Shown here: positions 8,131-15,943 of the stretch, in pieces
Layout of the letters: each line of letters opens with the position of its first letter
Position numbering within the stretch: the first letter of the stretch is position 1
DNA from: Fimbriimonadaceae bacterium
GTDB taxonomy: Bacteria; Armatimonadota; Fimbriimonadia; Fimbriimonadales; Fimbriimonadaceae
NCBI GenBank assembly: GCA_025451715.1
Contig: JANWJY010000175.1
Span: 1-29,524, forward strand
Direction of reading: 5' to 3'
Length of the DNA: 29,524 nucleotides
Made by a program: the position numbers and the translations under genes
The notes under the pieces: model-generated
The model's input: the letters and a program-made list of their open reading frames with translations, nothing else
Told to the model about the DNA's origin: nothing
The model's database searches: none

Positions 8131-10316
8131 GGGCGCGCGCCCTCCTCGCCGCGATAGCCTTCGCCGGAGTCGTGCGCGCACAGACCCAGGGGTCGCAACT
8201 CCCAAAGCCAAACCCGCAGGCGAGCCAGGAGTTCAAGATCCTCGGCGGAAACCTCGAAAGCACTGACGGCGACACGTATGTGCTGACTGGTGCAGTCCGC
8301 GCTCAGTTCAAAGGCTACGACATCTATGCCGATAAGCTCGCTTTCACAAGGTCCACACAGATCGCGCGGCTTGAGGGCAATGGCCGCTTAGTCGGCGAGG
8401 GCTCAGAGGTCTTCGGAGACGTCGTCATCGTAGACTTCAAGAACGACACCTTCCAGTTCGAAGACGGTAAGGCGCGCCTTTCTCCCGAGATGCTGAAAGG
8501 AGAGGCGAAGGACGACGTCTACCTCACCGCTGGCTCAGGCGGAGGCACTGAGGCGAACTTTACGATCAGGAAGGGCATGTTCACCACGTGCGATAAGCTC
8601 ATTCCGCACTCGAAGTTCACGGTCGACTCAGCCCGCGTGCGACCGAACAAGTACGTCGAGCTCCGCAACGCGCGGCTCGAAGTGCTCGGCCACACGATCT
8701 TCGGCGTACCCTACCTCGTCATCCCGCTGATCGAAGACGGCACACGCTACCTCCCCGACATCGGCCAGAGTCCGGACGAGGGCTATTACATCAAGACTCG
8801 GTTCAGCACTCCGCTTCCGGGCGAGAGCTACTTCGACACGCGCGTCGACTACATGACCAAGCTCGGGCCCGCGTTCGGGCTCGACTACATCTATGAGCGC
8901 GACGGGCTGACGGGGAAGATCAAGGCGTACACCGTTTCGGGCGCTGACAAGTTCTCGACGATCTCTGCCACACACCAGCAAGACCTCGGGCCAGGCAAAC
9001 TGATGTTCGACGCGAACTACCAGAGCCACAACTACCTCACCGCCCCGCAATCGACGCTCATCAACACGCGAGCACAATACGTGCTGCCTTGGATGAGCGG
9101 CAATTCCCGCTTCTCGTGGTACCGAGTAGGCAGCGACCGCGCAGGGTTCAGTTCGTTGTCTCAGAGCTTCTCGTTCAGCGATGGGCACGCATGGAACAAG
9201 AACTTCAATACGCAGTTGGACGCCAACCTCGCGCGCTCCGAGAGCAGCTCTGGCACCGACTCCGAGCGGTTCGACCTGCGCTTCAACAGTCGCATGGATC
9301 TGCGGACCGTGACGGCGGATCTGCTCTATCAGCGCAGCATTCCAGTCGGCGGTACCGCTGGCTTCTCCAGCTCGACCGACCGGACCCCGATGCTCACGCT
9401 CAAGACCGACTCGCGCCGGTTGTTCGGCGCGGACTTTGGGCGAGTCTGGCCGCTCCAGTCGGAGTTCTCAATCGGCGAGCTCGCCGATCCCGCGTCCGGC
9501 GGAACGCTCACCCGCATGGACTTCAACCTCGGCCTCAACCGCACCGACACGAAAGGGAACAGCTCGCTGAGATGGTCTGGCGGATTCAAGCAGGGCATCT
9601 ACAGCGACGACACCGCCCAGTACGTGCTCGACTATAGCCTCGGTTGGTCGTACGCCTTCGGTCGCCGCTCAAAGCTCGACATCGGATACCGCAACCACCG
9701 CGCGTTCGGCTTCACGCCGCTCTCCATCGACCGCACGGGACGCAACGACGCGTTCTCCGTCGACCTCAGCTACCAGCTCGTCCCGACGCTGTTGCTCACC
9801 GCTCGGTCCGGATATGACGTCCTTCAGGCCGACAGAGGCAGTGTGCCGTGGCAGCAACTGTGGTTCCAGTCGGCTTGGAACCCGTCGAAGAGCATCGTTG
9901 TAAAGACGTCGAGCACCTACGACACCTTCAGCCAGGTGTGGAGCAACATGCGCCTCGACGCGACGTACAACGTCGGCGACATGCGCGTGGGTTTTGGGAC
10001 CCGCTACGACGGTCGTCGCTCCGTGTGGGGGTCGTCGAGCCTGCTGTTGCAAGGACTGAAGTTCGGTAGGACGACGTTTTCGACGGCGCTCGACTGGAAC
10101 GGCTACACCGAGCGCTTTGAGGCGCAGCACTACAGCATCATCTACGACCTTCACGAGGCCGAGATGGTGCTCGACTTCATCGACAACAACGTCGGGTTCC
10201 GCTCGGGCCGTCAGATCGCGCTCTTCTTCCGCCTCAAGGCGTTCCCGACGCGCTCGCCGTTCGGCAGTGGCACGCGCGGCCAAGCGATCGGCGGCGGCAC
10301 GGGCATAGGCGGTTAG
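8127..10316 (+). CDS. lptD: LptD-like outer-membrane LPS assembly protein (OstA family)
   Basis: Outer-membrane beta-barrel expected to insert LPS into the outer leaflet. The 729-residue protein begins with a signal peptide (RARALLAAIAFAGVVRA, likely cut before QTQ). An OstA/LptA-like domain follows (about 30-125), built of repeating beta strands such as LTGAVRAQFKGYDIYADKLA. A linker carries FTTCDKLIPHSKF and GVPYLVIPLIEDGTRYLPDI, resembling the LptD region at the plug/barrel boundary. The remainder is alternating aromatic strands typical of a barrel. The start is GTG 8127, overlapping the permease stop as GTGA; the frame is open further upstream, but that part is antisense to nothing and overlaps the permease. 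The C-terminus ends in a glycine-rich tail instead of the usual terminal aromatic residue. The cysteine pairs of Proteobacterial LptD are not evident. Stop overlaps the convergent ABC permease. Confidence 0.82.
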   Translation: MRARALLAAIAFAGVVRAQTQGSQLPKPNPQASQEFKILGGNLESTDGDTYVLTGAVRAQFKGYDIYADKLAFTRSTQIARLEGNGRLVGEGSEVFGDVVIVDFKNDTFQFEDGKARLSPEMLKGEAKDDVYLTAGSGGGTEANFTIRKGMFTTCDKLIPHSKFTVDSARVRPNKYVELRNARLEVLGHTIFGVPYLVIPLIEDGTRYLPDIGQSPDEGYYIKTRFSTPLPGESYFDTRVDYMTKLGPAFGLDYIYERDGLTGKIKAYTVSGADKFSTISATHQQDLGPGKLMFDANYQSHNYLTAPQSTLINTRAQYVLPWMSGNSRFSWYRVGSDRAGFSSLSQSFSFSDGHAWNKNFNTQLDANLARSESSSGTDSERFDLRFNSRMDLRTVTADLLYQRSIPVGGTAGFSSSTDRTPMLTLKTDSRRLFGADFGRVWPLQSEFSIGELADPASGGTLTRMDFNLGLNRTDTKGNSSLRWSGGFKQGIYSDDTAQYVLDYSLGWSYAFGRRSKLDIGYRNHRAFGFTPLSIDRTGRNDAFSVDLSYQLVPTLLLTARSGYDVLQADRGSVPWQQLWFQSAWNPSKSIVVKTSSTYDTFSQVWSNMRLDATYNVGDMRVGFGTRYDGRRSVWGSSSLLLQGLKFGRTTFSTALDWNGYTERFEAQHYSIIYDLHEAEMVLDFIDNNVGFRSGRQIALFFRLKAFPTRSPFGSGTRGQAIGGGTGIGG

Positions 10317-11098
10317 GAACTGGCGCTGTTGTACGACCGCAGCGCAAAGGTCCAGAAACCGCGTGCGCAAACGAGCGCAAGCGTAGCCCAAAAGACACCG
10401 AGACCGACCATTGCAGGGTCGAAGCCGCGCACGATCTGCCGCGCAGGCATCGTCGCGAGGAACGCGATCGGGACGTAGAAAACCAGCGCGCGCTGGATGC
10501 CCGCCCCAAAGATGTCGATCGGGTACCGCGACACGTCGAGCGTCGATTCGCTGAGCACCCAGAGGTTGTCGACGCGCACGAACCAAACGCTCGTCGCCAT
10601 GAACAGCAGGTTCATGCTGTAAAAGATCGCGATCGCACAGAAGAACAGCACGATGTACCCCGCCCACTGAGAGAACGCGACGGGCTTGTCGAACTGACCG
10701 AGCCCGTACCAAAGCATCAGCGTCCCGGCGATGAACGATCCGATCTGGTCGAAGTTGAACCGACGCGTCGAGGCCCAGAACTGCGAGTCCACGGGCTTCG
10801 TCAGCACGAAGTCCATCGTTCCCTTGCGAACCATCTCTGGGATCTCCATCATCGAGCGGAAGAACAGCCCGAACACCGCGGAGATGATGAACGTAGTCGA
10901 GCCGAGGATGAACCCCTCACCCTTGCCCCAGCCCGCGATGTTGCTCGTGTTCCGGTAGATCACCATCAGCACGAGCAGGAACCAACCGACCCACACCATG
11001 TTCTGCAGGATCTTCGCGATGAAGTTGGCGCGGAACTCCAGCTCGCGCACGAGCGAGCTCGTGAGGAACACTTTGTAGATCCGCAGGATGCGCGCCAA
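10313..11098 (-). CDS. ABC-2 type transporter permease (PF06182-like)
   Basis: Six-helix membrane permease of 261 residues. The cytoplasmic segment EMVRKGTMDFVLTKPVDSQF and the pattern EIPEMVRKG are typical of the ABC-2 permease family that pairs with an ATPase to export unknown substrates. Members usually occur as two permeases plus an ATPase. Here neither partner is adjacent: the upstream neighbour is a divergent glycosyltransferase and the downstream one is the convergent lptD, whose stop codon overlaps by 3 nt. The start is TTG 11098, supported by a TACTCT hexamer 6 nt upstream that mirrors the other leaderless promoters. The substrate is unknown. Confidence 0.85.
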   Translation of the reverse strand: MARILRIYKVFLTSSLVRELEFRANFIAKILQNMVWVGWFLLVLMVIYRNTSNIAGWGKGEGFILGSTTFIISAVFGLFFRSMMEIPEMVRKGTMDFVLTKPVDSQFWASTRRFNFDQIGSFIAGTLMLWYGLGQFDKPVAFSQWAGYIVLFFCAIAIFYSMNLLFMATSVWFVRVDNLWVLSESTLDVSRYPIDIFGAGIQRALVFYVPIAFLATMPARQIVRGFDPAMVGLGVFWATLALVCARGFWTFALRSYNSASS

Positions 11099-11104
11099 GT
11101 CCGG

Positions 11105-11110
11105 AGAGTA
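11105..11110 (-). promoter_or_regulatory. Predicted -10 element of the ABC-2 permease (leaderless)
   Basis: TACTCT on the minus strand, 6 nt before the TTG start at 11098. It is 13 nt from the opposing glycosyltransferase -10 element in a 37-bp divergent gap. Confidence 0.42.
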
Positions 11111-11123
11111 CCGCCGCTGCGTC

Positions 11124-11129
11124 TATACT
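11124..11129 (+). promoter_or_regulatory. Predicted -10 element of the GT-C gene (leaderless)
   Basis: TATACT, five of six matches to TATAAT, ends 6 nt before ATG 11136. No Shine-Dalgarno sequence lies in the 6-nt spacer. Confidence 0.5.
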
Positions 11130-11135
11130 CGTGTG

Positions 11136-13043
11136 ATGCTTGGGGTCTTGTGGTCCGTGCTGAATTCGCTGATCGCCGCATTGGGTGGGCGATTTTTGCT
11201 TCGGCACTGGATATCTCATCTTGATCCAGCCGAGAGACTTGGTTTGTCGGGGCTTGTGGGACTTGGAGTCGTTGGACTCCTGACGCTTTTGTGTGGGCTA
11301 CTGCCTCGGGGCGGCATTACGTTCGCCATGATTGTCCTCCCTGTTCTCATCCCTTTCTTGGGAATTCAAGTTAACAAGGGCAAGTATCTCAGCGAGTGGC
11401 GATTCAAGCTGAGCGGCTACTACGACATTTCCGCAGTCGCCATTCTCATATTCATCGGCCTGCTCGCTCTCATCGCCGTGCTCGCGCCGAGCATCGCCAC
11501 GGATTGGGACACGATCGCGTACCACCTCGCCGTCCCCAAGCTCTGGCTGGAGCACGGGCGGATCGACTACATCCAAGGAATCCACCACTCGAACTTCCCG
11601 AGCACGATGGAGATGCTATTCATGTGGGGCCTAGAGTGGGGCGGGCAGAGCGGCGCGAAGGCGTTCTCGCTCATGGTGTACGCGTTCGGGTGCCTTGCCC
11701 TCTTCGGCCTCGCGCGGCGCTGGTACGGCCGTAGCGCCGGCTGGTGGGCGGCGATCGGCTTCGCCGGCATCCCCGTCGTCGCGTGGGAGAGCGGAACGGG
11801 CTACATCGACGTCGCCCACGGCCTCTATGCAGGGCTTGCTGCCATCTACGCAGTCGAGGCGTTCAGGAAGGACGCAGATAACAAGCACGCGCTCGTCCTT
11901 TCCGGCATCTGCCTCGGCTTCGCGCTCGGTACCAAGTACACCGGGCTACAAATGCTCGTCGCCATCGCGATCGTGGTCGGCTTCGCCGGACTGTTCCAAC
12001 TAGGATTCAAGGGCGCAGTTCGCGCAAAGCTGACCGTCTCGCTCATAGCGCTCCTGATCGCGTGCCCCTGGTACATCAAGACCTACGTCTACACCGGAAA
12101 CCCCGTGTACCCGTTCTTCTTCAGCGTCCTCGATGGCAAAGACTGGGACGCGTGGCGAGCATCGATCTATACAGCGGAGCAGAAGAGCTTTGGTGTGGGC
12201 GCAAATCCTGCGAACATCGGCCACGCGGTCCTTGGACTCGGCTACCAGCCTGGCCGCTACACGAACCCGAGGCAAGACACAGGTGGCGGCTTCCCGACGG
12301 GTGCGATCGGCTTCGCCTGTCTCCTCGCGGGCGTCTGCGCAGCGACCTGCGGCAGACTCAGAAGGGAAGAGCGCCTGCTCCTCGCCATCGTCGGGATCGG
12401 CTTCCTGATGTGGTTCTTCCTCTCGCAGCAGAGCCGCTATCTCACCATGCTCGCGATCCCGCTCGCCGTGCTCGGCGCGGGCCAGGTCTCCCGCGTCAAG
12501 TGGGGCCCCGCCGTCGCCGCCGCTTTCGCCCTGCAGGCTCTCGCGACTGTCTACATGATCAACACGTTCCAAACCAAGACCCAACTCATGGTCGTCACAG
12601 GCAAGGTTTCGCAAGAAGAGTATCTGTCCCAGACCATGCCCACCTTCTCCAAAGTCGCGAAGAAGATCAACTCCCTCCCGGATGGCTCAAAGGTCGCCCT
12701 CTACGACGAAGTCTTCGGCTTCTACCTCAATACCCCCTATTTCTGGGCCAACCCCGGCCACTCGATGTTGATCCCTTACGAGAGCCTTGAAAACGGCGAA
12801 CAGTACATCCAGGCGATGAGAGACCTGGGCTTCACGCACATTTATCTGAACATGGCATATGCCGACCAGCGGTTCCGCGACGCCCTCTCAAACACGACCC
12901 CGTACACACCGGAGGAATGGGCGCAGATGTCTCCCGACCTCAACACGAAGTGGAAGCTCCTCGTCGCCGACGCTGCGAACCGAGGACTCATCCGTGAGGT
13001 CGAAGGGTTCGAGGAGGCGGGAATAGGCGAGATCGTGCGCTAG
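11136..13043 (+). CDS. GT-C fold membrane glycosyltransferase (PMT/ArnT-like, family 39-related)
   Basis: Polytopic protein of 635 residues with about 11-12 hydrophobic helices and a C-terminal soluble domain (about 500-635). The first extracytoplasmic loop contains ATDWDTIAYHLAVPKLW, with D123 and D125. This matches the acidic catalytic loop of lipid-linked-sugar-dependent GT-C transferases (PMT_2 clan), followed by the family-like HHSNFPSTMEM. Such enzymes transfer a sugar from a polyprenyl-phosphate donor to lipid, protein or glycan on the periplasmic side. The acceptor is unknown. ATG 11136 is chosen because of the TATACT hexamer 6 nt upstream; the frame is open to 11088, but that overlaps the divergent permease. 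The AKR promoter hexamer overlaps its stop codon. Confidence 0.83.
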   Translation: MLGVLWSVLNSLIAALGGRFLLRHWISHLDPAERLGLSGLVGLGVVGLLTLLCGLLPRGGITFAMIVLPVLIPFLGIQVNKGKYLSEWRFKLSGYYDISAVAILIFIGLLALIAVLAPSIATDWDTIAYHLAVPKLWLEHGRIDYIQGIHHSNFPSTMEMLFMWGLEWGGQSGAKAFSLMVYAFGCLALFGLARRWYGRSAGWWAAIGFAGIPVVAWESGTGYIDVAHGLYAGLAAIYAVEAFRKDADNKHALVLSGICLGFALGTKYTGLQMLVAIAIVVGFAGLFQLGFKGAVRAKLTVSLIALLIACPWYIKTYVYTGNPVYPFFFSVLDGKDWDAWRASIYTAEQKSFGVGANPANIGHAVLGLGYQPGRYTNPRQDTGGGFPTGAIGFACLLAGVCAATCGRLRREERLLLAIVGIGFLMWFFLSQQSRYLTMLAIPLAVLGAGQVSRVKWGPAVAAAFALQALATVYMINTFQTKTQLMVVTGKVSQEEYLSQTMPTFSKVAKKINSLPDGSKVALYDEVFGFYLNTPYFWANPGHSMLIPYESLENGEQYIQAMRDLGFTHIYLNMAYADQRFRDALSNTTPYTPEEWAQMSPDLNTKWKLLVADAANRGLIREVEGFEEAGIGEIVR

Positions 13044-13046
13044 ACT
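13041..13046 (+). promoter_or_regulatory. Predicted -10 element of the aldo/keto reductase (leaderless)
   Basis: TAGACT overlaps the TAG stop of the upstream glycosyltransferase and ends 6 nt before ATG 13053, the same geometry as the manC, nth, permease and glycosyltransferase starts. Confidence 0.42.
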
Positions 13047-13052
13047 CTCCGC

Positions 13053-14000
13053 ATGAACTACAGACAGCTCGGCAAGCACGGCGTACGGGTCAGCGAGGTC
13101 GCGCTCGGCGGGTGGCTCACCCACGGCCGCTCGATCGACGACGATACGACCTCTGCGATCGTCTACCGCGCCTTCGAGCTCGGCGTCAACTTCTTCGACA
13201 CCGCCGACGTCTACAACCGCGGGGAAGCAGAGAAAGCGCTCGCAAGAGCGATCAAAGGGATGAGACGCGAGAGCCTCTTCATTTCGACCAAGTGCTTCTT
13301 CCCGATGAGCGACGAGCCGAACGACCGAGGGCTCAGCCGAAAGCACATAACCGAGAGCGTCCACGCGTCCCTAAAGAGACTCGACACCGACTACGTCGAC
13401 CTCATGCAGTGCCACCGCAACGACCCCGAAGTCCCGATCGAGGAAACGGTCCGCGCGATGGACGACCTCATCCGACAAGGCAAAGTCCTCTACTGGGGCG
13501 TGAGCGAATGGCCCGCGGCAAGGATCGCTGAAGCGTGCCACAAGGCAACACAGATGAACTGCTGCCTCCCAGTCTCCAACCAGCCCGTCTACAACATGCT
13601 CAACCGCTACATCGAAAAGGACGTCCTCCCCACCAGTGAGACTTACGGCCTTGGGCAGGTGGTGTTCTCTCCGCTTGCGCAAGGTGTCTTGACAGGCAAG
13701 TACAAGCCTGGACAGCCGATGCCCGAAGGCTCTCGCGGCGCCGACGAGAACTCGAACATGTTCATGGGCAACGTCCTCACCGACGAAACACTACAGAAGG
13801 TCCAAAACCTCGGCAAGATCGCAGAGAAGTTCGGCTGCACGATCGGCCAGCTTGCGCTGGCGTGGTGCCTGAGGCAGCCAGGGGTCAGCAGCGTGATCGT
13901 CGGAGCGTCGAAGGTCTCGCAGATCGAGGAGAACGCGGTCGCCTCCGGCCTAATGATTCCACCTGAAGCGTGGGACCAGGCAGACGTGATCCTAGCCTAA
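13053..14000 (+). CDS. Aldo/keto reductase (Kv-beta-like / YghZ-type)
   Basis: NADPH-dependent oxidoreductase of 315 residues with the TIM-barrel family layout. It opens with MNYRQLGKHGVRVSEVALGGW. The catalytic tetrad is visible as aspartate and tyrosine in FFDTADVYNRGEAE, lysine in FISTKCF, and histidine in LMQCHRNDPEVPIEETV. The cofactor-binding end contains CLRQPGVSSVIVGASK. The sequence is closest in pattern to the voltage-gated potassium-channel beta-subunit and YghZ branch, which reduces aldehydes and ketones; the physiological substrate is unknown. The gene starts 9 nt after the glycosyltransferase stop but has its own TAGACT promoter hexamer, so it may be transcribed separately. Confidence 0.92.
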   Translation: MNYRQLGKHGVRVSEVALGGWLTHGRSIDDDTTSAIVYRAFELGVNFFDTADVYNRGEAEKALARAIKGMRRESLFISTKCFFPMSDEPNDRGLSRKHITESVHASLKRLDTDYVDLMQCHRNDPEVPIEETVRAMDDLIRQGKVLYWGVSEWPAARIAEACHKATQMNCCLPVSNQPVYNMLNRYIEKDVLPTSETYGLGQVVFSPLAQGVLTGKYKPGQPMPEGSRGADENSNMFMGNVLTDETLQKVQNLGKIAEKFGCTIGQLALAWCLRQPGVSSVIVGASKVSQIEENAVASGLMIPPEAWDQADVILA

Positions 14001-14039
14001 ACCAACGGTGCCCCCGAGCGGTATAACTCGACTAACAAA

Positions 14040-14597
14040 GTGCCCACAAAGGACGACGACCAACAGGCCGCCACCAAACCCTTTCGCCAGGACGTCAGCG
14101 ACAGGGTAGTCGACGCGCTCGGCACGGGCGAGACCGAGTTCGAGAAGAAGCGCGGCATCAACACCGTCGAGATACGCCCGGGCCTTACACGCGCCCTAAT
14201 AACGGGCCTGCCGGAGCCGATCATGGCCTCCCGAATCAAGGTCCTCGAGGTCGTGCGAACCGCGGGCGTCAGCATCGACTTCCTAAAGTTCGCGCAGGCT
14301 GCGATGAGCTTTGTCGCCGCCGACGAAGACCACAAAAAACTTGAGACTGCCCTCAAACAAATCGACGGTAAGTCCGAGCTTGAAAAAGACTGCTGTATCG
14401 TCAGCGTCCACGCCGTAAACATGCAGGACGAGGAAGGGCTCGTCGCACGGATCATCAGCGAGGTGATCGCGAGCGGTGAGTCAGTCGACCACATCGGAGA
14501 TATGCACGACCGACTGCTCCTCGTCACCGACTCGAAGACAGGAGATAGGCTCGCAAAGAAACTCCGCGACCAAATCGAGAAGGCTGCATCAAGGTGA
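14040..14597 (+). CDS. Free-standing tandem ACT-domain protein, probable aspartate kinase regulatory partner
   Basis: A 185-residue protein. After a charged N-terminal segment (about 1-45) it contains two ACT-like regions. The first (about 50-110, with ITGLPEPIMASRIKVLEVV and GVSIDFLKFA) has the MTGLPxP...VLE...I-x-IDFIK pattern of the ACT domains at the end of aspartate kinases. The second (about 118-185, with CCIVSVHAVNMQDEEG) has the shape of the second aspartokinase ACT repeat. There is no kinase domain. The start is GTG 14040, with TATAAC 12 nt upstream. The stop overlaps the aspartate kinase start as GTGA, so the two are translationally coupled. Binding of lysine or threonine and feedback control of the kinase are inferred from domain and context. 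Confidence 0.78.
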   Translation: MPTKDDDQQAATKPFRQDVSDRVVDALGTGETEFEKKRGINTVEIRPGLTRALITGLPEPIMASRIKVLEVVRTAGVSIDFLKFAQAAMSFVAADEDHKKLETALKQIDGKSELEKDCCIVSVHAVNMQDEEGLVARIISEVIASGESVDHIGDMHDRLLLVTDSKTGDRLAKKLRDQIEKAASR

Positions 14598-15943
14598 AGG
14601 TCAAGGTCATGAAGTTCGGCGGCACTAGCGTGCGTACGCCAGAAGCTCGCATGCGCGCCGCGCTGCGAGTGATCTCCGCCGTCGAGCAGGGCTATATGCC
14701 CGTCGTCGTCGTCAGCGCGATCGGCCGCAAAGGCGAGCCCTACGCGACCGACACCCTCATTGGAATGCTCAACGAGATCGACCCGAGCGTCAAGCCCGAC
14801 CAGCGCGAGCTCGACCTGCTGATGGCTTGCGGCGAGATCCTCTCCAGCGTCATCTTCGCCCACACCCTCAAGGCCCTCGGCCACAACTCAATGTCCATGA
14901 GGGGGGGCCAGGCCGGCATCCGAACCGACGGCACCTACGGCAATGCCAGGATCCTGGCCGTCAACCCCTTGGGCCTCTTCGAGGCCCTCAAGAGGGGCTA
15001 TATCCCCGTTGTTTGCGGTTTCCAGGGCGTCTGGACCCAAGGGGGCCTCCCAGGGGCCGAGCTGACCACCCTCGGGCGTGGGGGCTCGGACACCACCGCT
15101 TCCGCCGTCGCGGCGGCCCTGGGTGCCGAGGCCGTTGAGATATACACGGACGTGGACGGCGTCAAGACCGCCGACCCGGACTTTGTCCCCGGAGCCCCAA
15201 CCCTCGGCAAGGTCACCTACGACGAGGTCGCCGAACTGGCCTATCTCGGCGCAAAGGTCGTGCACCCGCGCGCAGCCGAGATCGCCATGCGGTTCGACGT
15301 CCCGCTTTGGGTCAAGAACACTTTCACGGACCACCCGGGGACCGAGGTCGTGCAACGCGAGGACTTTCCCGGGCGCCGCGTGACCGGCGTCTCGCACACA
15401 GGGAAGCTCGTGTACGTGCAGTTCGACCTCGGGTGCATCAAAGCGCCGCACAAGCTCCCGTTCCAGGCGCACGTCTACGAGATGCTCGCAAAGGAGGGCA
15501 TCAGTTTGCACATGGTCGACCTGAGCCCTGGCAGCATCGGCTTCGCGATACCGCGCGAACAGTTTCCGGGAGTCGAAGACCTGTTCGACGGCCTCGTCAT
15601 CCCGATTTCCGACGGCGAGAGCAGCATCTACGTTCTCGGTCGGCACGACAAACCGACCGTCGCCGCAGAGACCCAACTGCGACTGCTCGCCCCACTTGGA
15701 AAGGCGATCGATGTCCCGTACGTTGTCACGGAAGGTGCGACGATGGTCTCGCTTGTCGGGCACGAATACATGCAACAGCCCGGTGTGTTCGAGAGCGTCC
15801 TCACGACGCTTCACGAGAACAAGATTCCTGTGATGCAGGTGAGTGACAGCGACTTCTCGCTCAGTTGCCTCATCCCAGAGTCAGAGCTCCGCAAGGCCGT
15901 CGTCACGCTGCACGACCGCTTCGTCACCCAGGGGACGGCGTAG
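14594..15943 (+). CDS. lysC: Aspartate kinase
   Basis: Phosphorylates aspartate, the committed step to lysine, threonine, methionine and diaminopimelate. The 449-residue protein has the kinase core motifs KFGGTSV near residue 8, VVSAIGRKGEPYATDTL near 40, RELDLLMACGEILSS near 75, TLGRGGSDTTASAVA near 160 and YTDVDGVKTADP near 195. It keeps its own two C-terminal ACT-like regions (about 275-445), ending with VFESVLTTLHENKIPVMQVSDS. The start is GTG 14594 inside the GTGA overlap with the ACT-only gene. The stop overlaps the folP start (TAGTG). No other aspartate-pathway genes are in the window. The symbol is given for function; which allosteric class it belongs to is not clear. Confidence 0.94.
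   Translation: MKVKVMKFGGTSVRTPEARMRAALRVISAVEQGYMPVVVVSAIGRKGEPYATDTLIGMLNEIDPSVKPDQRELDLLMACGEILSSVIFAHTLKALGHNSMSMRGGQAGIRTDGTYGNARILAVNPLGLFEALKRGYIPVVCGFQGVWTQGGLPGAELTTLGRGGSDTTASAVAAALGAEAVEIYTDVDGVKTADPDFVPGAPTLGKVTYDEVAELAYLGAKVVHPRAAEIAMRFDVPLWVKNTFTDHPGTEVVQREDFPGRRVTGVSHTGKLVYVQFDLGCIKAPHKLPFQAHVYEMLAKEGISLHMVDLSPGSIGFAIPREQFPGVEDLFDGLVIPISDGESSIYVLGRHDKPTVAAETQLRLLAPLGKAIDVPYVVTEGATMVSLVGHEYMQQPGVFESVLTTLHENKIPVMQVSDSDFSLSCLIPESELRKAVVTLHDRFVTQGTA

Noticed and set aside
9669..10712. Long minus-strand open frame opposite lptD
   Set aside because: It is arginine/alanine-rich shadow sequence of a GC-rich gene, has no domain, and also overlaps the real ABC permease frame.
14888..15814. 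Minus-strand open frame opposite aspartate kinase
   Set aside because: No domain and no ribosome-binding site; the plus strand is fully explained by aspartate kinase.
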